A stretch of DNA of 64,000 bases from JACKEQ01 sp041389565 (GCA_041389565.1 JAWKRP010000002.1:310001-374000), one strand, 5' to 3'; shown: positions 49,372 through 58,889, counted from the stretch's first letter. The notes: generated by a model from the letters alone, not told the origin. Program-made: numbers and translations.

Positions 49372-49806
49372 ATGGATCTCCGTGTCGCTATCGCGCTCGT
49401 CCCGCTGGGGTTCGCCGGATGTGGGCCGAAGTGTCCCCCGCGCGAGCCCAGCCCGCTCACGATCGCCCTCGAGCGGTCCGAGCCCTGGCTGCCAGGTCGC
49501 TACGCGATCTCCGTGTCGTCGTACCTCCACGGGTTCGGCGGGCTCGACGCGCTCTGTGTGGTCGATTTGCCGTACGAGACGGGGGATCTGGTGCTCTGCA
49601 CCGAGAATGCGGAGCTCGTGATGGGCGCAATGCAGATCGATGCGATGGTGGCGCAGGTCGGCGGCGCGAGCTCGGGCCAGCTGTGGGTCCTGCGAGACGA
49701 CGAGGTGCTGTTCTCCGACCAGCTGGGAGACATCCTCCGCAGCCCGGAGGAGTCGTTCGAGGCCTGTCAGGCCGAGCCGATCGAGCGATTCACGGTGCAG
49801 CTGTGA
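49372..49806 (+). CDS. Small lipoprotein, paired with its downstream paralogue
   Basis: This 144-aa protein has a lipobox (PLGFAGC). The mature domain has PGRYAISVSSYLHGFGG, CVVDLP, CTENAEL and an acidic C-terminal half. The same order of motifs occurs in the next gene (PGRYAVEVSAIPFGGA, CVVDLP, CTQSAGM), so the two are tandem paralogues. Two Cys in each could form a disulfide. The function is unknown. Confidence 0.75.
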   Translation: MDLRVAIALVPLGFAGCGPKCPPREPSPLTIALERSEPWLPGRYAISVSSYLHGFGGLDALCVVDLPYETGDLVLCTENAELVMGAMQIDAMVAQVGGASSGQLWVLRDDEVLFSDQLGDILRSPEESFEACQAEPIERFTVQL

Positions 49807-50231
49807 GGTCCGTGGTGCTGGTGGGGGTGTCGCTGGGGCTCCTGGGGCTCGCCGGGTGCCGTACCTGCACGCTCCTGTACGTGCCGAGCTCGCTCGTGGT
49901 TGTGGTCGAGGCGGTCGATCCGGAGCCTGGCCGCTACGCCGTCGAGGTGAGCGCCATCCCGTTCGGAGGGGCTGCGGTGGCGATGTGTGTGGTCGATCTC
50001 CCGAGCCCCGAACCCCGGGCGGTCTGCACCCAGAGCGCCGGAATGACGGTCGGCGGAGGCGGATTCACCTTGCAGACCCTCGGACTGGTACCCGAGGAGC
50101 TCACCGTCACCATCAGTCGGGATGGTGAGGTCCTGAACGAGCAGGACTTCGAGCCGTCCTACAGCACGTCCCACCCGAACGGCGAGGGCTGCGGTACCAC
50201 GCGCCGGGGCACGGTCTCCCTCACGCTTTGA
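49803..50231 (+). CDS. Small lipoprotein, paralogue of the gene at 49372
   Basis: This 142-aa protein has a lipobox (LLGLAGC) after GTG at 49803, which overlaps the previous stop (GTGA). It shares the CVVDLP signature and Cys spacing with the preceding protein but diverges elsewhere. It is followed by a terminator. Confidence 0.78.
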   Translation: MRSVVLVGVSLGLLGLAGCRTCTLLYVPSSLVVVVEAVDPEPGRYAVEVSAIPFGGAAVAMCVVDLPSPEPRAVCTQSAGMTVGGGGFTLQTLGLVPEELTVTISRDGEVLNEQDFEPSYSTSHPNGEGCGTTRRGTVSLTL

Positions 50232-50240
50232 ATTCAGTGG

Positions 50241-50262
50241 TTCCGCGGACGATGCCGCGGAA
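50241..50262. terminator. Stem-loop between convergent genes
   Basis: TTCCGCGG-ACGATG-CCGCGGAA forms an 8-bp perfect stem with a six-base loop (extendable by G-U pairs). It sits nine bases after the stop of the lipoprotein gene and seven bases before the stop of the minus-strand gene, so it could end both transcripts. No T-run is present. Confidence 0.7.
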
Positions 50263-50268
50263 TTCCGC

Positions 50269-51381
50269 TCAAGCGGCCAGGGGATGCTCGAGCAGGGGGA
50301 CGAAGCGGTCGCTCAGCGCCTGGGGTGCGGCGCGCAGGATCGAGAGCAGTGAGGACCGATCGGCCGCATCGAGGGTGGGCCAGGCCCAGCGCAGGGTGTC
50401 CCACGCGAGCGCGGCGTGGCGGGCCTCGTCACGGGCGATGCCAGCGAGGAGCCCGGCCTGCTCGCACCCGGAAGCCGACCAGGCGCCGAGCTCGCACAGC
50501 GACAGGGTCTCGTTGATGGCGCCATCGCGCGCGACCGACAGGAGGATGTCGAGGCGATCGGTGCGCGGAGCCCCGGGGGCGCGCGCGGGCAGGGGACCGA
50601 GCGCGAGCGTGCGGCCCGCGAGCCGGCTGGCCTCGCGCAGTGCGACGGTGCGGTGCCGGATCTCGTCGTGGAGCGCGCGACGTGCCCGTGCGCGCAGGGA
50701 TTGCGGGGCACCGAGGTGCTCGAGCTCGACGAGGTGGGCCCGGAAGGACCGGACCGCTTCGTCTTCGTCGGCCGCGAGCGCCATCCACCGCTCGACGTTC
50801 GCGGCGAGACCGGGCTCGTACGACCGACGATGTCCTGGCGGCATCGGGCGACCCGCGCAACCCCCGAACCACTCCTGCACGTCGAAGATGCGCCCATCGC
50901 GCGGATCGACGCGGAACCACTTGCTGGTGCCACAGTTCCCTCTGGAGGCGCTCACGATGCAGTCGAGCACGACCACGGCATTCATGCCGTCGTGCAGCGG
51001 GCTTACGAGCGGTGACTCCGCGTCGCGGCTCAGGAGCAGCTGAGGCGTGAAGTGGAGATTGAGCTCGTCCTCGGGCCCGTGCTCGAGACCCGTCTTCGCG
51101 AGCACCTGCGCCATCTGGGGGAGCCACATCGTGGAGATCTCGCAGGGTTCACCGGGCGCCGCGAACCGCTTGCAGATGCGCTCGAATGCGCGGCGGTCCG
51201 ACTCGGATCCGATGAGGTCGCGCAGGTGCGTCTCCTCGCCGTCGAAAGACACCAGCGCCCTCGCCCTCCACAGCGGATCGAGCGGCGGAGGCGGCCCTTC
51301 GGGAGCGGTCGATCGCGGAGGTCCCGGGAGCGACGAGCATCCGACCATGGCAGCGGTGACGAGCATGAGCCAGCGTTCCAT
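50269..51381 (-). CDS. Lipoprotein with ferritin-like di-iron motifs
   Basis: This 370-aa protein has a lipobox (AAMVGC). The N-terminal half is of unknown fold, with VVVLDCIVSASRGNCG (two Cys) and FDVQEWFGGCAG. The C-terminal half is helical with two ExxH motifs, ALHDEIRHRTVALREASRLAG and ARDEARHAALAWDTL, spaced as in ferritin-like four-helix bundles. A di-iron oxidase or similar is likely, unusually lipid-anchored. The ATG at 51381 was chosen because the lipobox begins there. Confidence 0.75.
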   Translation of the reverse strand: MERWLMLVTAAMVGCSSLPGPPRSTAPEGPPPPLDPLWRARALVSFDGEETHLRDLIGSESDRRAFERICKRFAAPGEPCEISTMWLPQMAQVLAKTGLEHGPEDELNLHFTPQLLLSRDAESPLVSPLHDGMNAVVVLDCIVSASRGNCGTSKWFRVDPRDGRIFDVQEWFGGCAGRPMPPGHRRSYEPGLAANVERWMALAADEDEAVRSFRAHLVELEHLGAPQSLRARARRALHDEIRHRTVALREASRLAGRTLALGPLPARAPGAPRTDRLDILLSVARDGAINETLSLCELGAWSASGCEQAGLLAGIARDEARHAALAWDTLRWAWPTLDAADRSSLLSILRAAPQALSDRFVPLLEHPLAA

Positions 51382-51432
51382 CGACCCCCCCCGATCTCCG
51401 ATCGTACCACGGGGCACGCCGGTCTCAGCGGC

Positions 51433-52605
51433 TCACGGCTCGAAGCGACGGTGGGTGAAGATCTCGACCGGCTCCCGGACTCCGCGCAGTCGGTGCCGGC
51501 CCAGTGCGCGGACGTCGGGGTGCCCGGCGGCGGTCACGAAGGCATCCGTGAGGAGCAGCGGAACGCCGAGCTCCTTGCACAGGGACTCCACGCGGCTCAC
51601 TTCGTTCACGGGCCGGCCGATCACCGTGAAGTCGAGTCGCTGCGTGGTGCCGATGTTGCCGTACATCACCTCGCCGACATGGAGCGCCAGACCGAACGCG
51701 AGCGGGTCGAGCCCGGCGTCCTCGCGCTCGCGATTGGTCCGTGCCATGCGGTCGAACGCGTCGAGTGCTGCCGACAGGGCCCGCCCGCACGTGCCGGCCG
51801 GGTCGTCGTCGAGCAGGAACACCCCGAGGACCGCATCTCCGATGAGCTTGAGGACCTCGCCGCCGTGTGCGGCGATGGGCTCGGCAACCGCCGTGAAGTA
51901 GGCGTCGAGGGCCGCCAGGAGGTGTTCTGGCGTCTCGCGATCCGTACGGCCGGTGAAGTCGCGCAGGTCGCTCATCCACACGACGGCCCGCAGGCGCTGG
52001 CCGGTCCCGCGGCGGAAGGCGCCTTCGAGCACACGCTGACTGGCGTTCCCGCCCAGGTAGGTGCGCAACAGCTCGGCCGTGGCGGTGCGGTTGTAGTCGA
52101 TCTCCACCCGCATCCGGAGCACCGGGAGGATGCCTTCGAGGATGGCGAACTGCTCGTCGCTGAAGCCCCCGGGCCGGGTGGTGGCGAAGGACGCGATCCA
52201 GCCGGCCTGCAGGTGCCGCAGCAGCGAGAACAGCAGGTACTCCGTGCCGCCCGCGTCCCGGATGGCGCGCGTGAGCTCGAAGCGGTCGGCGTCGGGACTG
52301 TCGAGGGGCAGGCGCAGCACCTCCGTCTCGCGCTCGATGAGGAGTCCGATCGGAGAGGTCGGGAACGTCGGATCCTCGAGGATGCGGTGGGGGAAGCGCT
52401 CGACCTCGACCCCGCGCTCCGGCGTCCACCGCACGCCCACCGCGAACACCTCCGGGTGCATGGTGGTGCCCCCGATGTTCAGGCGGAGGATCGGACCACA
52501 GCCCATCGCCTCGAGCCGCGCCACGAGCTGGGGCACCAGGGCTTCGAGGGGCAGCTCCCGGGACTCGCCGGCGATCCAGTCGATCAGGGGCCGATCGGGC
52601 TTCAT
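51433..52605 (-). CDS. Class III adenylate/guanylate cyclase with GAF-like N-terminus
   Basis: This 390-aa protein has a catalytic domain in about residues 205-385: metal-binding Asp in WMSDLRDFTG, the second in KLIGDAVLGVF, and the adenine/transition-state region LDFTVIGRPVNEVSRVE, which matches bacterial adenylate cyclases. Residues about 60-190 resemble a GAF sensor. There is no membrane segment. It likely makes cAMP in response to a small ligand. It is followed by an unrelated gene; its promoter is probably shared with the divergent gene at 52740. Confidence 0.9.
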   Translation of the reverse strand: MKPDRPLIDWIAGESRELPLEALVPQLVARLEAMGCGPILRLNIGGTTMHPEVFAVGVRWTPERGVEVERFPHRILEDPTFPTSPIGLLIERETEVLRLPLDSPDADRFELTRAIRDAGGTEYLLFSLLRHLQAGWIASFATTRPGGFSDEQFAILEGILPVLRMRVEIDYNRTATAELLRTYLGGNASQRVLEGAFRRGTGQRLRAVVWMSDLRDFTGRTDRETPEHLLAALDAYFTAVAEPIAAHGGEVLKLIGDAVLGVFLLDDDPAGTCGRALSAALDAFDRMARTNREREDAGLDPLAFGLALHVGEVMYGNIGTTQRLDFTVIGRPVNEVSRVESLCKELGVPLLLTDAFVTAAGHPDVRALGRHRLRGVREPVEIFTHRRFEP

Positions 52606-52707
52606 CGCGTCAGCTTAGACCGGGCGATCCTCACCGGCCCATCCCCGTGTCCACGGGGCCGGCGCGCGCTGAGCCGAGATTTCGGGACCCAGCGTCGATG
52701 CCTCCGA

Positions 52708-52713
52708 TTACAA
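52708..52713 (+). promoter_or_regulatory. Possible -10 element for the TPR membrane protein gene
   Basis: TTACAA in CCGATTACAAGG lies 27 bases before the ATG at 52740. Confidence 0.35.
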
Positions 52714-52739
52714 GGCGACATTCCGCGGGTGGGTTTCCG

Positions 52740-54764
52740 ATGTCCGAAGAGAACGAGCTGTCCCTCCTCGAGAGCCTGATGGTGGAGATGGGGGACGTCG
52801 ACCTGTTCCCGGATCCCGTGCTGCAGGCCTACAAGAAGAACCCCATGAAGGCGCTGCCGCTCGCTCGTGCCGCGCACAAGGCCGAGTCGAACCCCGACCG
52901 GAAGGCGCGCCAGGCGGAGTGCCTCGCGCGGCCCCGCCTGTGGGCGGCTCCCACGCGCCCTCCGTCGCTCCACACGATCAACGGCTTCGGAACCACCCTG
53001 TACGGGCGCGCGTTCCCGAACCGTGAAGACGGCACCTACATCGCCACCCAGTTCATCGCGTTCCTGTTCCTGCCGGTGTTCCCGATGGGCTCGTACTGGG
53101 TGAAGCCGGCCGACGACGGCGGGTGGTACTTCCTGGCCCGCACACCACACCCTCCGTGGGTGAAGTGGCCCCCCATCGCGTGGGCCGCGGGCTTCTTCAT
53201 CCTCGTCGCGGGCTTCTCGCTGGCGGGCTGGAAGGCCGCGAACGAAGCGGATGTCGTGGTGTTCAACGGGTTCGGGGAACCACTCGAGGTCACGGCGGGC
53301 GACCGCCACTGGACGCTCGAGCCCGACGACCACGCGCGCGTCACCCTCTCCACGCAACCCACCGTGTTCACGGCCTCCCTGCTGGGTCATGCCCCCTTCG
53401 AGACCGTGGAGATCGACCTCACCGGGCACTCCCGCGACACCACCGTGTACAACCCGGGCGGGCGCGGCATCGTGACGGTCGACTACATCGTGTACGGCTA
53501 CGGCGAGCCGCCCGAGTCCGACCTGCTCATCGGCCCCGTCCACTCGGTGCGGAAGGTCGACTACTACTTCACCGACCCTCCCGAGCAGCTCAAGGTGTCC
53601 GCGGGGAGCACGGTCACGAAGCGGGTGCTCGACGGTACGGGCGGCAACCCGGTCATGATCTTCTTCGCGCTCAGCACCCGGATCGCGCCGGAGCGCGCGA
53701 TGGAGTACGCCGATGCCTATGTGTCGGGCGGCGGGAGCGACCCCATGCTGCTGAGCGTCGCGATGGGTGCGCGGCAGGAAGCCGGTGCGACGCCCATCGA
53801 GGTGTGCGCGGAGTGGGCCGGCCCCACGGTCACCGATGTGGAGCGGCACCGGTTCTGTCAGTCGGCCCGCCAGTCGGTGGGCGACGCGACGGTGCTCGGC
53901 GACTACCGGGCGCTGGCGGAGTCGCACCCGGACTCCGCCCCGTACCACTACCTGTACGGGCGCATCCTGCCCGGCGACGACGCGATCGCCGAGTACGACC
54001 GTGCCATCGCGCTCGACCCGGCGTTCGCCCGCGCCCACCTCGCCAAGGGATACCACCTGTTCACGCACCACGGCGACCTCCCGGCCGCCGCGCGCAGCTA
54101 CGAGAGCGCGCTCGATCTCGATCCCATGCTCGTGGGCGACATCCGTCCGATGCTGCTGCGCCTGGCGCGCGTGCAGGGGGCGTCGACCACCGACGTGCTC
54201 ACGCGTACCGGCGACTCCGACAGCGCGACCCGTGCCGCGCTCGCGATCGAGGCCGACCCGTCCGTGTACGCCGAGCAGCGTGCCTCCGTCGCGTCCGACC
54301 TCGCGTCCGAGCTGTTCGACGACACCAGCCGCGCGCGCCTGCTCACCCCGCTCGCGCTCGTGGTGGGCGATCTCGACGAGGTGCGGTCGGGGAACGCGGA
54401 CGGCGCGGGGCTCGACGTCCAGCTCGCCCTGTCGACGCGGGCCACGGCCGCCGACCGCTCGGCAGCGCTCCAGGTTCCGCCGGAGACCCCCGCCCAGGCA
54501 GTGCTCGCGTGGGACCTGAGCACGCTCGAAGGCTCGCCCGAGCCCGGCTACCTCGGCATGCTGGCCGGCGTCTCGTCGACCCTCCCGGAGTTCCTGACCT
54601 CCCACCCGACCGCCACCGTCGCAGAGATCACGGACGCGCTCGCTGGTGTGGAGCCCTCCGTACAGGCCGCGGTGTGGTTCGTGTACGGCCGTCGGTCGGG
54701 CAACGCGGAGATGCGCCGCAATGCCCGCGCCTGGTCGCTCCCGGGCGAGCTGCCGTACTTCTGA
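52740..54764 (+). CDS. Membrane TPR protein of unknown function
   Basis: This 674-aa protein starts with a soluble helical segment. A block follows with LHTINGFGTTLYGRAF and a hydrophobic helix (about 102-118), seen in several Myxococcota and Lentisphaera membrane proteins, and then a second helix (about 144-165). A beta-rich region with TVYNPGGRGIVTVDYI follows. TPR-like units (about 393-460; YHYLYGRILPGDDAIAEYD) and a further helical region complete it. The N-terminal module with TPR suggests a scaffold. The function is not known. Confidence 0.75.
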   Translation: MSEENELSLLESLMVEMGDVDLFPDPVLQAYKKNPMKALPLARAAHKAESNPDRKARQAECLARPRLWAAPTRPPSLHTINGFGTTLYGRAFPNREDGTYIATQFIAFLFLPVFPMGSYWVKPADDGGWYFLARTPHPPWVKWPPIAWAAGFFILVAGFSLAGWKAANEADVVVFNGFGEPLEVTAGDRHWTLEPDDHARVTLSTQPTVFTASLLGHAPFETVEIDLTGHSRDTTVYNPGGRGIVTVDYIVYGYGEPPESDLLIGPVHSVRKVDYYFTDPPEQLKVSAGSTVTKRVLDGTGGNPVMIFFALSTRIAPERAMEYADAYVSGGGSDPMLLSVAMGARQEAGATPIEVCAEWAGPTVTDVERHRFCQSARQSVGDATVLGDYRALAESHPDSAPYHYLYGRILPGDDAIAEYDRAIALDPAFARAHLAKGYHLFTHHGDLPAAARSYESALDLDPMLVGDIRPMLLRLARVQGASTTDVLTRTGDSDSATRAALAIEADPSVYAEQRASVASDLASELFDDTSRARLLTPLALVVGDLDEVRSGNADGAGLDVQLALSTRATAADRSAALQVPPETPAQAVLAWDLSTLEGSPEPGYLGMLAGVSSTLPEFLTSHPTATVAEITDALAGVEPSVQAAVWFVYGRRSGNAEMRRNARAWSLPGELPYF

Positions 54765-54836
54765 TCCGGGTCGGAGACTGGCGAGGGCCGCCGTTTACAG
54801 GACGACGGGGACGCGCACTCACGGCGGGGAGGGACG

Positions 54837-55778
54837 ATGGTGGTGACGATCCTGGGGGCCGCGCTCGCCGTGGTGGGGGGCACGGAGACGGCGGGTGGGC
54901 ACCCGGAGGTGCTCGCCACGAAGCACAGTGGCGGGATCTGCACCGCGACGCTCGTCCACCCTCGGTGGGCGCTGACCGCGGCGCACTGCTGGGACGCCGT
55001 GGACCTCGCGGCGGTCGCGGAGATCCCCGGGCGCGCCAACCCTTCCGACGTGTGGATCGGCACGGGGGGCGGCGTCGGGATCGACGCCGTGTACATCCAT
55101 CCCGAGTACGTGTCCTTCGGGTTCTCGCCCAACTCGGTCGCCGACGACGTCGCGCCGGTCCACGATCTGGCGTTGCTCCACCTGAGCGAGCCGCTTCCCG
55201 GCACCCCGGTCCAGCTCAACGAGGCGCCCCTCGACGACTCCTGGCTGGGCGTCCGGGCCACGTTCGTGGGGTACGGCATCACGCAGTTCGAAGGGTCCGG
55301 GAGCGGCACGAAACGCGAGGTGGAGCTCGCCATCGTCGAGGTCGACGACTCGGTCCTGGAGGCCTTCCACCCCGACGGTGCGCTGTGCCAGGGAGACAGC
55401 GGCGGGCCTGGGCTGCTCGAGGTGAACGGGCGCTGGGTCCAGCTCTCCGCCGCGAGCTTCGGCCGCGACCGACAGTGCATCGTCGGCGTCAACACCCGCA
55501 TCGACCGCTACATCGACTGGATCCGCTCCGTGATGGGCTCCGATCCGCTCGAGACGGTCGCCGTCGTTCCTCCGCCGCCGGAGCCGATGGACTGGGACAC
55601 CGCTTCCGACACGGGCAGCACGAGCCCTCCAGTCGTGACGGCTGCTGCGTCCCGGTGTGATTCGGCGGCGACGCCCGGCGGTGCGCTGGGCGCACTCGCG
55701 CTCCTGGGGCTGTCTGCGCTGCGTCGCAGGGGCAGGTGCTACAATCGACGGACGCGCCGGTCCGGGAGCCCTCGATGA
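54837..55778 (+). CDS. Secreted trypsin-like serine protease with MYXO-CTERM-like tail
   Basis: This 313-aa S1 protease has the complete triad: His50 (LTAAHC), Asp110 (HDLALLHL), Ser188 (CQGDSGGP). The N-terminus is a short signal peptide. After a Pro/Thr-rich linker, the C-terminus has a Cys followed by a hydrophobic helix and basic residues (GALGALALLGLSALRRRGR), resembling a MYXO-CTERM anchor, but 13 further residues follow. The ATG at 54837 has GGGGAGGG upstream. The next gene overlaps its stop (ATGA). Confidence 0.9.
   Translation: MVVTILGAALAVVGGTETAGGHPEVLATKHSGGICTATLVHPRWALTAAHCWDAVDLAAVAEIPGRANPSDVWIGTGGGVGIDAVYIHPEYVSFGFSPNSVADDVAPVHDLALLHLSEPLPGTPVQLNEAPLDDSWLGVRATFVGYGITQFEGSGSGTKREVELAIVEVDDSVLEAFHPDGALCQGDSGGPGLLEVNGRWVQLSAASFGRDRQCIVGVNTRIDRYIDWIRSVMGSDPLETVAVVPPPPEPMDWDTASDTGSTSPPVVTAAASRCDSAATPGGALGALALLGLSALRRRGRCYNRRTRRSGSPR
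55740..55745 (+). promoter_or_regulatory. Probable internal -10 element for the lipoprotein gene
   Basis: TACAAT in GGTGCTACAATCG matches TATAAT at 5 of 6 and has the extended TG. It lies inside the end of the protease gene, 30 bases before the ATG at 55775, so the lipoprotein could have its own transcript. Confidence 0.45.
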
Positions 55779-56509
55779 GACCCCTCGCCCTCTTGTTCGT
55801 CCTCGTCGGCTGCACCGCAGAACCCGACACACCCGTCGACCTCGCGACGCCCCCGCTCCCGCCGGTTCCGCAGGAGCCCTATCCCCCGGCGGACGTCGCA
55901 TTTCTCAGCGCTGCGTACGTCTGGTACGACACCGAGCCCGAGCGGCCCCACATCGACGTGTTCCTGTTCGACTACGAAGACGGGTGCGAGCGGTACGCCG
56001 CGTACTCCGCGGCGGTGGACGCCGTCACGCGCGACATCGGCTGGCCGGAGCGCATCGACGATCCCGACGAGCTCGCGCGCTGGGCCGACGCCATGGAAGC
56101 CGCCGAAGCGGGAATGCCCGACCGGCGGACGCTCGTGCTCCTCGACCTGATGGCCGTCGCCGAGGAGAACGACGGTCCCTCCGGGTACGCGGGCTTCGAG
56201 GAGGGTTGTACGTACGAGATCGACAACCGGTTCTGCGGCGCTCTGTACGTCGACACCGACGCGACCGACTGGGATCAGTGCGCGGTCTCCCGCGCGAACG
56301 GTCTCGAGAACGGCTGCGGCGTGAACACCGGCGTGAGAACGTTCGGCGGGGCAGCGAGCCTCGACGGCTTCGTCCCGGGAGAGGATCTCGAGCTCACGCT
56401 CGGCACGGATGTGCGTGATCGCGAGACGGGCGAGGTCGCGCACGTGCTCGATGTCGCGATGACCGTGCCGCACTGTCCCGTGCTCGCGGAGGTCCGGGGG
56501 GCCCTGTGA
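55775..56509 (+). CDS. Lipoprotein of unknown function
   Basis: This 244-aa protein has a lipobox (FVLVGC). The mature part is acidic with several Cys (GFEEGCTYEIDNRFCG, NGLENGCGV). No family recognised. It is coupled to the protease gene by ATGA and may also have its own promoter. A role as a protease partner or inhibitor is possible from position only. Confidence 0.7.
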   Translation: MRPLALLFVLVGCTAEPDTPVDLATPPLPPVPQEPYPPADVAFLSAAYVWYDTEPERPHIDVFLFDYEDGCERYAAYSAAVDAVTRDIGWPERIDDPDELARWADAMEAAEAGMPDRRTLVLLDLMAVAEENDGPSGYAGFEEGCTYEIDNRFCGALYVDTDATDWDQCAVSRANGLENGCGVNTGVRTFGGAASLDGFVPGEDLELTLGTDVRDRETGEVAHVLDVAMTVPHCPVLAEVRGAL

Positions 56510-56530
56510 GGCTCGGTCGCCCTGCGAAGC

Positions 56531-58819
56531 TCAGTACGGGTCCGGCCGACAGGGCTGGCCGCGGAGCGACGGGCACGGCGGGAGCTCGCCCGGCACGGGG
56601 CCCGGGAGCTCGGCGACCGTGAGCGAGCCCTGCTGGTCGGGGCCGAACCCGAGCCGGATCTCCGGGACCCCGGTGTAGTCGGGCGCCGCGAAGGTCCACG
56701 TGCCGTGGTTCCGCCCGGGCGTGCTGACGGTCATGCGGAGCGCCGAGCCCGCGCGGAACGGATGCGCGAACGACGGGATGGCGACCTCCGCATACGTCCA
56801 GGCATCGACGGGCACGGGCTCGAAGTCGGCCTCGCTGTACGTGCGTGCGATGCGCAGGTTGCCCGTTCGCTCCCCGGCGCGGTGGCCGAGCCGCAGCCAG
56901 CCCGACTGCACGTGCATCTCGATGCCATCGGGCCGCACCTCGGACAGCGACACCTGCACGGACACGTCGTCGACCGGGCTGTTCACCCACAGCCCGGCGA
57001 TGGCGGGACCCGCGAGCACGCGGTCCGTCGAGAACGGCTCGGTCGTGAACGTGGCGTGCGCCCCGTCTGCGAACGGCTGCCAGTCGAGGTCCCACAGCGG
57101 GTCGAGCAGCGAGTAGCCCGACGGACCGAAGAACGTGGTGTCGCCGGCATCGGGGTCGAAGCGGAACGAAGCCTCGCCCGACGTGGAGGGCGCGGAACCC
57201 GTCAGCAGGCCGCCTTCCGCGGGGAACCACTCGATCGGGCTCGCCTCCACCGGGGGCCACTGGCTGTAGGTGCGCTCGAAGGTCGAGACCGGCGCACCCG
57301 CATCCGGCCAGCCCGCGCCGGACTCGAAGCGAACGCGAACGGCGGGCTCGCTCTCGTACTGCGCGAGCGCGGACTCGTAGTCGAGCCCGGTGAACCGGTC
57401 GTCGGCGAACGCGAAGCCCGTGATGCCGAACTCCTCGCCGAACGCGTCTCCGCCGAGAGACGTGCGCAGGAGCGGCGGGAGCACGGGCACCCGCTCCGCG
57501 ACGTACAGCTCGAGGAACTCGAACCACTGCGAGATGACGTCGGGCGCGAATCCGTCGGGATGGCGCCCGTTGTACAGGGCGAAGCGGGCGTGTGGGCTGG
57601 ACACGAAGTGGTCGGTGAGACCGCCGAACAGGGCGCCGGTCTGCTCGTCCTGCCAGGCACCCCCCAGGAACACGGGGAGCGCGATCTGCTCGACCAGCAC
57701 GTTCAGATCGCGGTCGGCGGCCGCGGCCGGGCGGTGCTCGAGCTGCGAGAAGAACGCCTCGAAGTCGATGTTCTGACCCGACAGCGCCTGGTTCGCCTCG
57801 CACACGGTGTCGCCCGACGCGATCTGCTCGCCGACCCAGCTCGTGCCCTGCGAAGAGGCTTCGGCGTCGCGCTGATCGAGCCACTGCTGGGTGAACCCGT
57901 CGTTGTAGATGCCACCCGGGTACTGCATCTCCCACGCGTCTGCGATCACCGACAGCGGCACGATGGCTGCCAGCGAAGGCGGGTTCGTGCTGGCCACGAA
58001 CAGCTGGGAGATGCCGGGATAGCTGATGCCCACCATGCCGACCTGGTGGTTCAGGACCCACGGCTGCCGTGCGATCACCTCGATCGCGTCGTACCCGTCG
58101 GCGGCCTGCGCGCGGTTGAACACGTCGAACACGCCGTCGGAACAGCCCGTGCCGCGCATGTTGACGCCCACCACGGCGTATCCGAGCGCGTTCGCGATGC
58201 GGAGCCCGCTGCCGATGCGGTCGGGACGCGAGGGGGAGTACCCGGAGTACTCGAGGACCGTGGGGAACGGGCCATCGCCGTAGATCAGCCGGTCCGGGAA
58301 GCGCACCATCACGGAGAGCAGGGTGCCGTCGCGCGTCTCGATGTACTGGAAGCCCTGCTGCGGGTCGTCTTCTTCGCCCGTGAGCAGGGAGTAGTGCGCG
58401 CCGGTCAGCGTCTGGCGGTCGTACAGCGAGGGGTCGGGCGTGTCGTCGACCGCGAGCACGCGGAACGGACCGGTGGACTCTCCGGAGGCGGAGTCGATGC
58501 GGTACGTGCCGGGCTCCAGCACCGTGCCGCGCGCGATGGGGAAGTCGAGGCCGCCCTGCGTGTCGAGCACGAGTGGGGTGTCGGGCAGGTACGAGAAGTG
58601 CGCGAATCCCTGATCGTCGGCGAGCAGGGTGAGGCGCTCGGCGCCCGCGCTGTCGAAGATCGTCAGGGCCTCACCGGGTGGGGCATCGAGGACCGTCGCG
58701 ACCTCGACCCCGGCGCGCACGTGCAGCGTGGGCGGATCGACGACCTCGGTGGGCGGGGGCTTGCAGCCGAGCAGGACGAGCGCGAGGCCGGGAATCGACA
58801 GGGTGACGACGCGAAGCAT
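56531..58819 (-). CDS. CocE/NonD-family X-Pro dipeptidyl-peptidase-like lipoprotein
   Basis: This 762-aa protein has a lipobox (ALVLLGC) and an Ig-like N-terminal region (about 25-125). The alpha/beta hydrolase domain has RGTGCSDG (about residue 223), the nucleophile in GISYPG (about 266) and the acid/His region GGAWQDEQTG and GRHPDGF. The C-terminal jelly-roll (about 570-762) fits CocE, Xaa-Pro dipeptidyl peptidases and related esterases. Substrate range is not predictable. It is convergent with the lipoprotein gene at 55775. Confidence 0.88.
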   Translation of the reverse strand: MLRVVTLSIPGLALVLLGCKPPPTEVVDPPTLHVRAGVEVATVLDAPPGEALTIFDSAGAERLTLLADDQGFAHFSYLPDTPLVLDTQGGLDFPIARGTVLEPGTYRIDSASGESTGPFRVLAVDDTPDPSLYDRQTLTGAHYSLLTGEEDDPQQGFQYIETRDGTLLSVMVRFPDRLIYGDGPFPTVLEYSGYSPSRPDRIGSGLRIANALGYAVVGVNMRGTGCSDGVFDVFNRAQAADGYDAIEVIARQPWVLNHQVGMVGISYPGISQLFVASTNPPSLAAIVPLSVIADAWEMQYPGGIYNDGFTQQWLDQRDAEASSQGTSWVGEQIASGDTVCEANQALSGQNIDFEAFFSQLEHRPAAAADRDLNVLVEQIALPVFLGGAWQDEQTGALFGGLTDHFVSSPHARFALYNGRHPDGFAPDVISQWFEFLELYVAERVPVLPPLLRTSLGGDAFGEEFGITGFAFADDRFTGLDYESALAQYESEPAVRVRFESGAGWPDAGAPVSTFERTYSQWPPVEASPIEWFPAEGGLLTGSAPSTSGEASFRFDPDAGDTTFFGPSGYSLLDPLWDLDWQPFADGAHATFTTEPFSTDRVLAGPAIAGLWVNSPVDDVSVQVSLSEVRPDGIEMHVQSGWLRLGHRAGERTGNLRIARTYSEADFEPVPVDAWTYAEVAIPSFAHPFRAGSALRMTVSTPGRNHGTWTFAAPDYTGVPEIRLGFGPDQQGSLTVAELPGPVPGELPPCPSLRGQPCRPDPY

Positions 58820-58889
58820 GCTGCGACTCCCGAATCGCGGGTACCGCCGAAATGTACCGCGCAGCGTCGCGGCGCGCGGGCTCGGTGGC

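Noticed and set aside
58835..58865. Repeated GCGGTAC near the CocE-like gene start as operator
   Set aside because: Only two short copies 13 bases apart; too weak to call a site.
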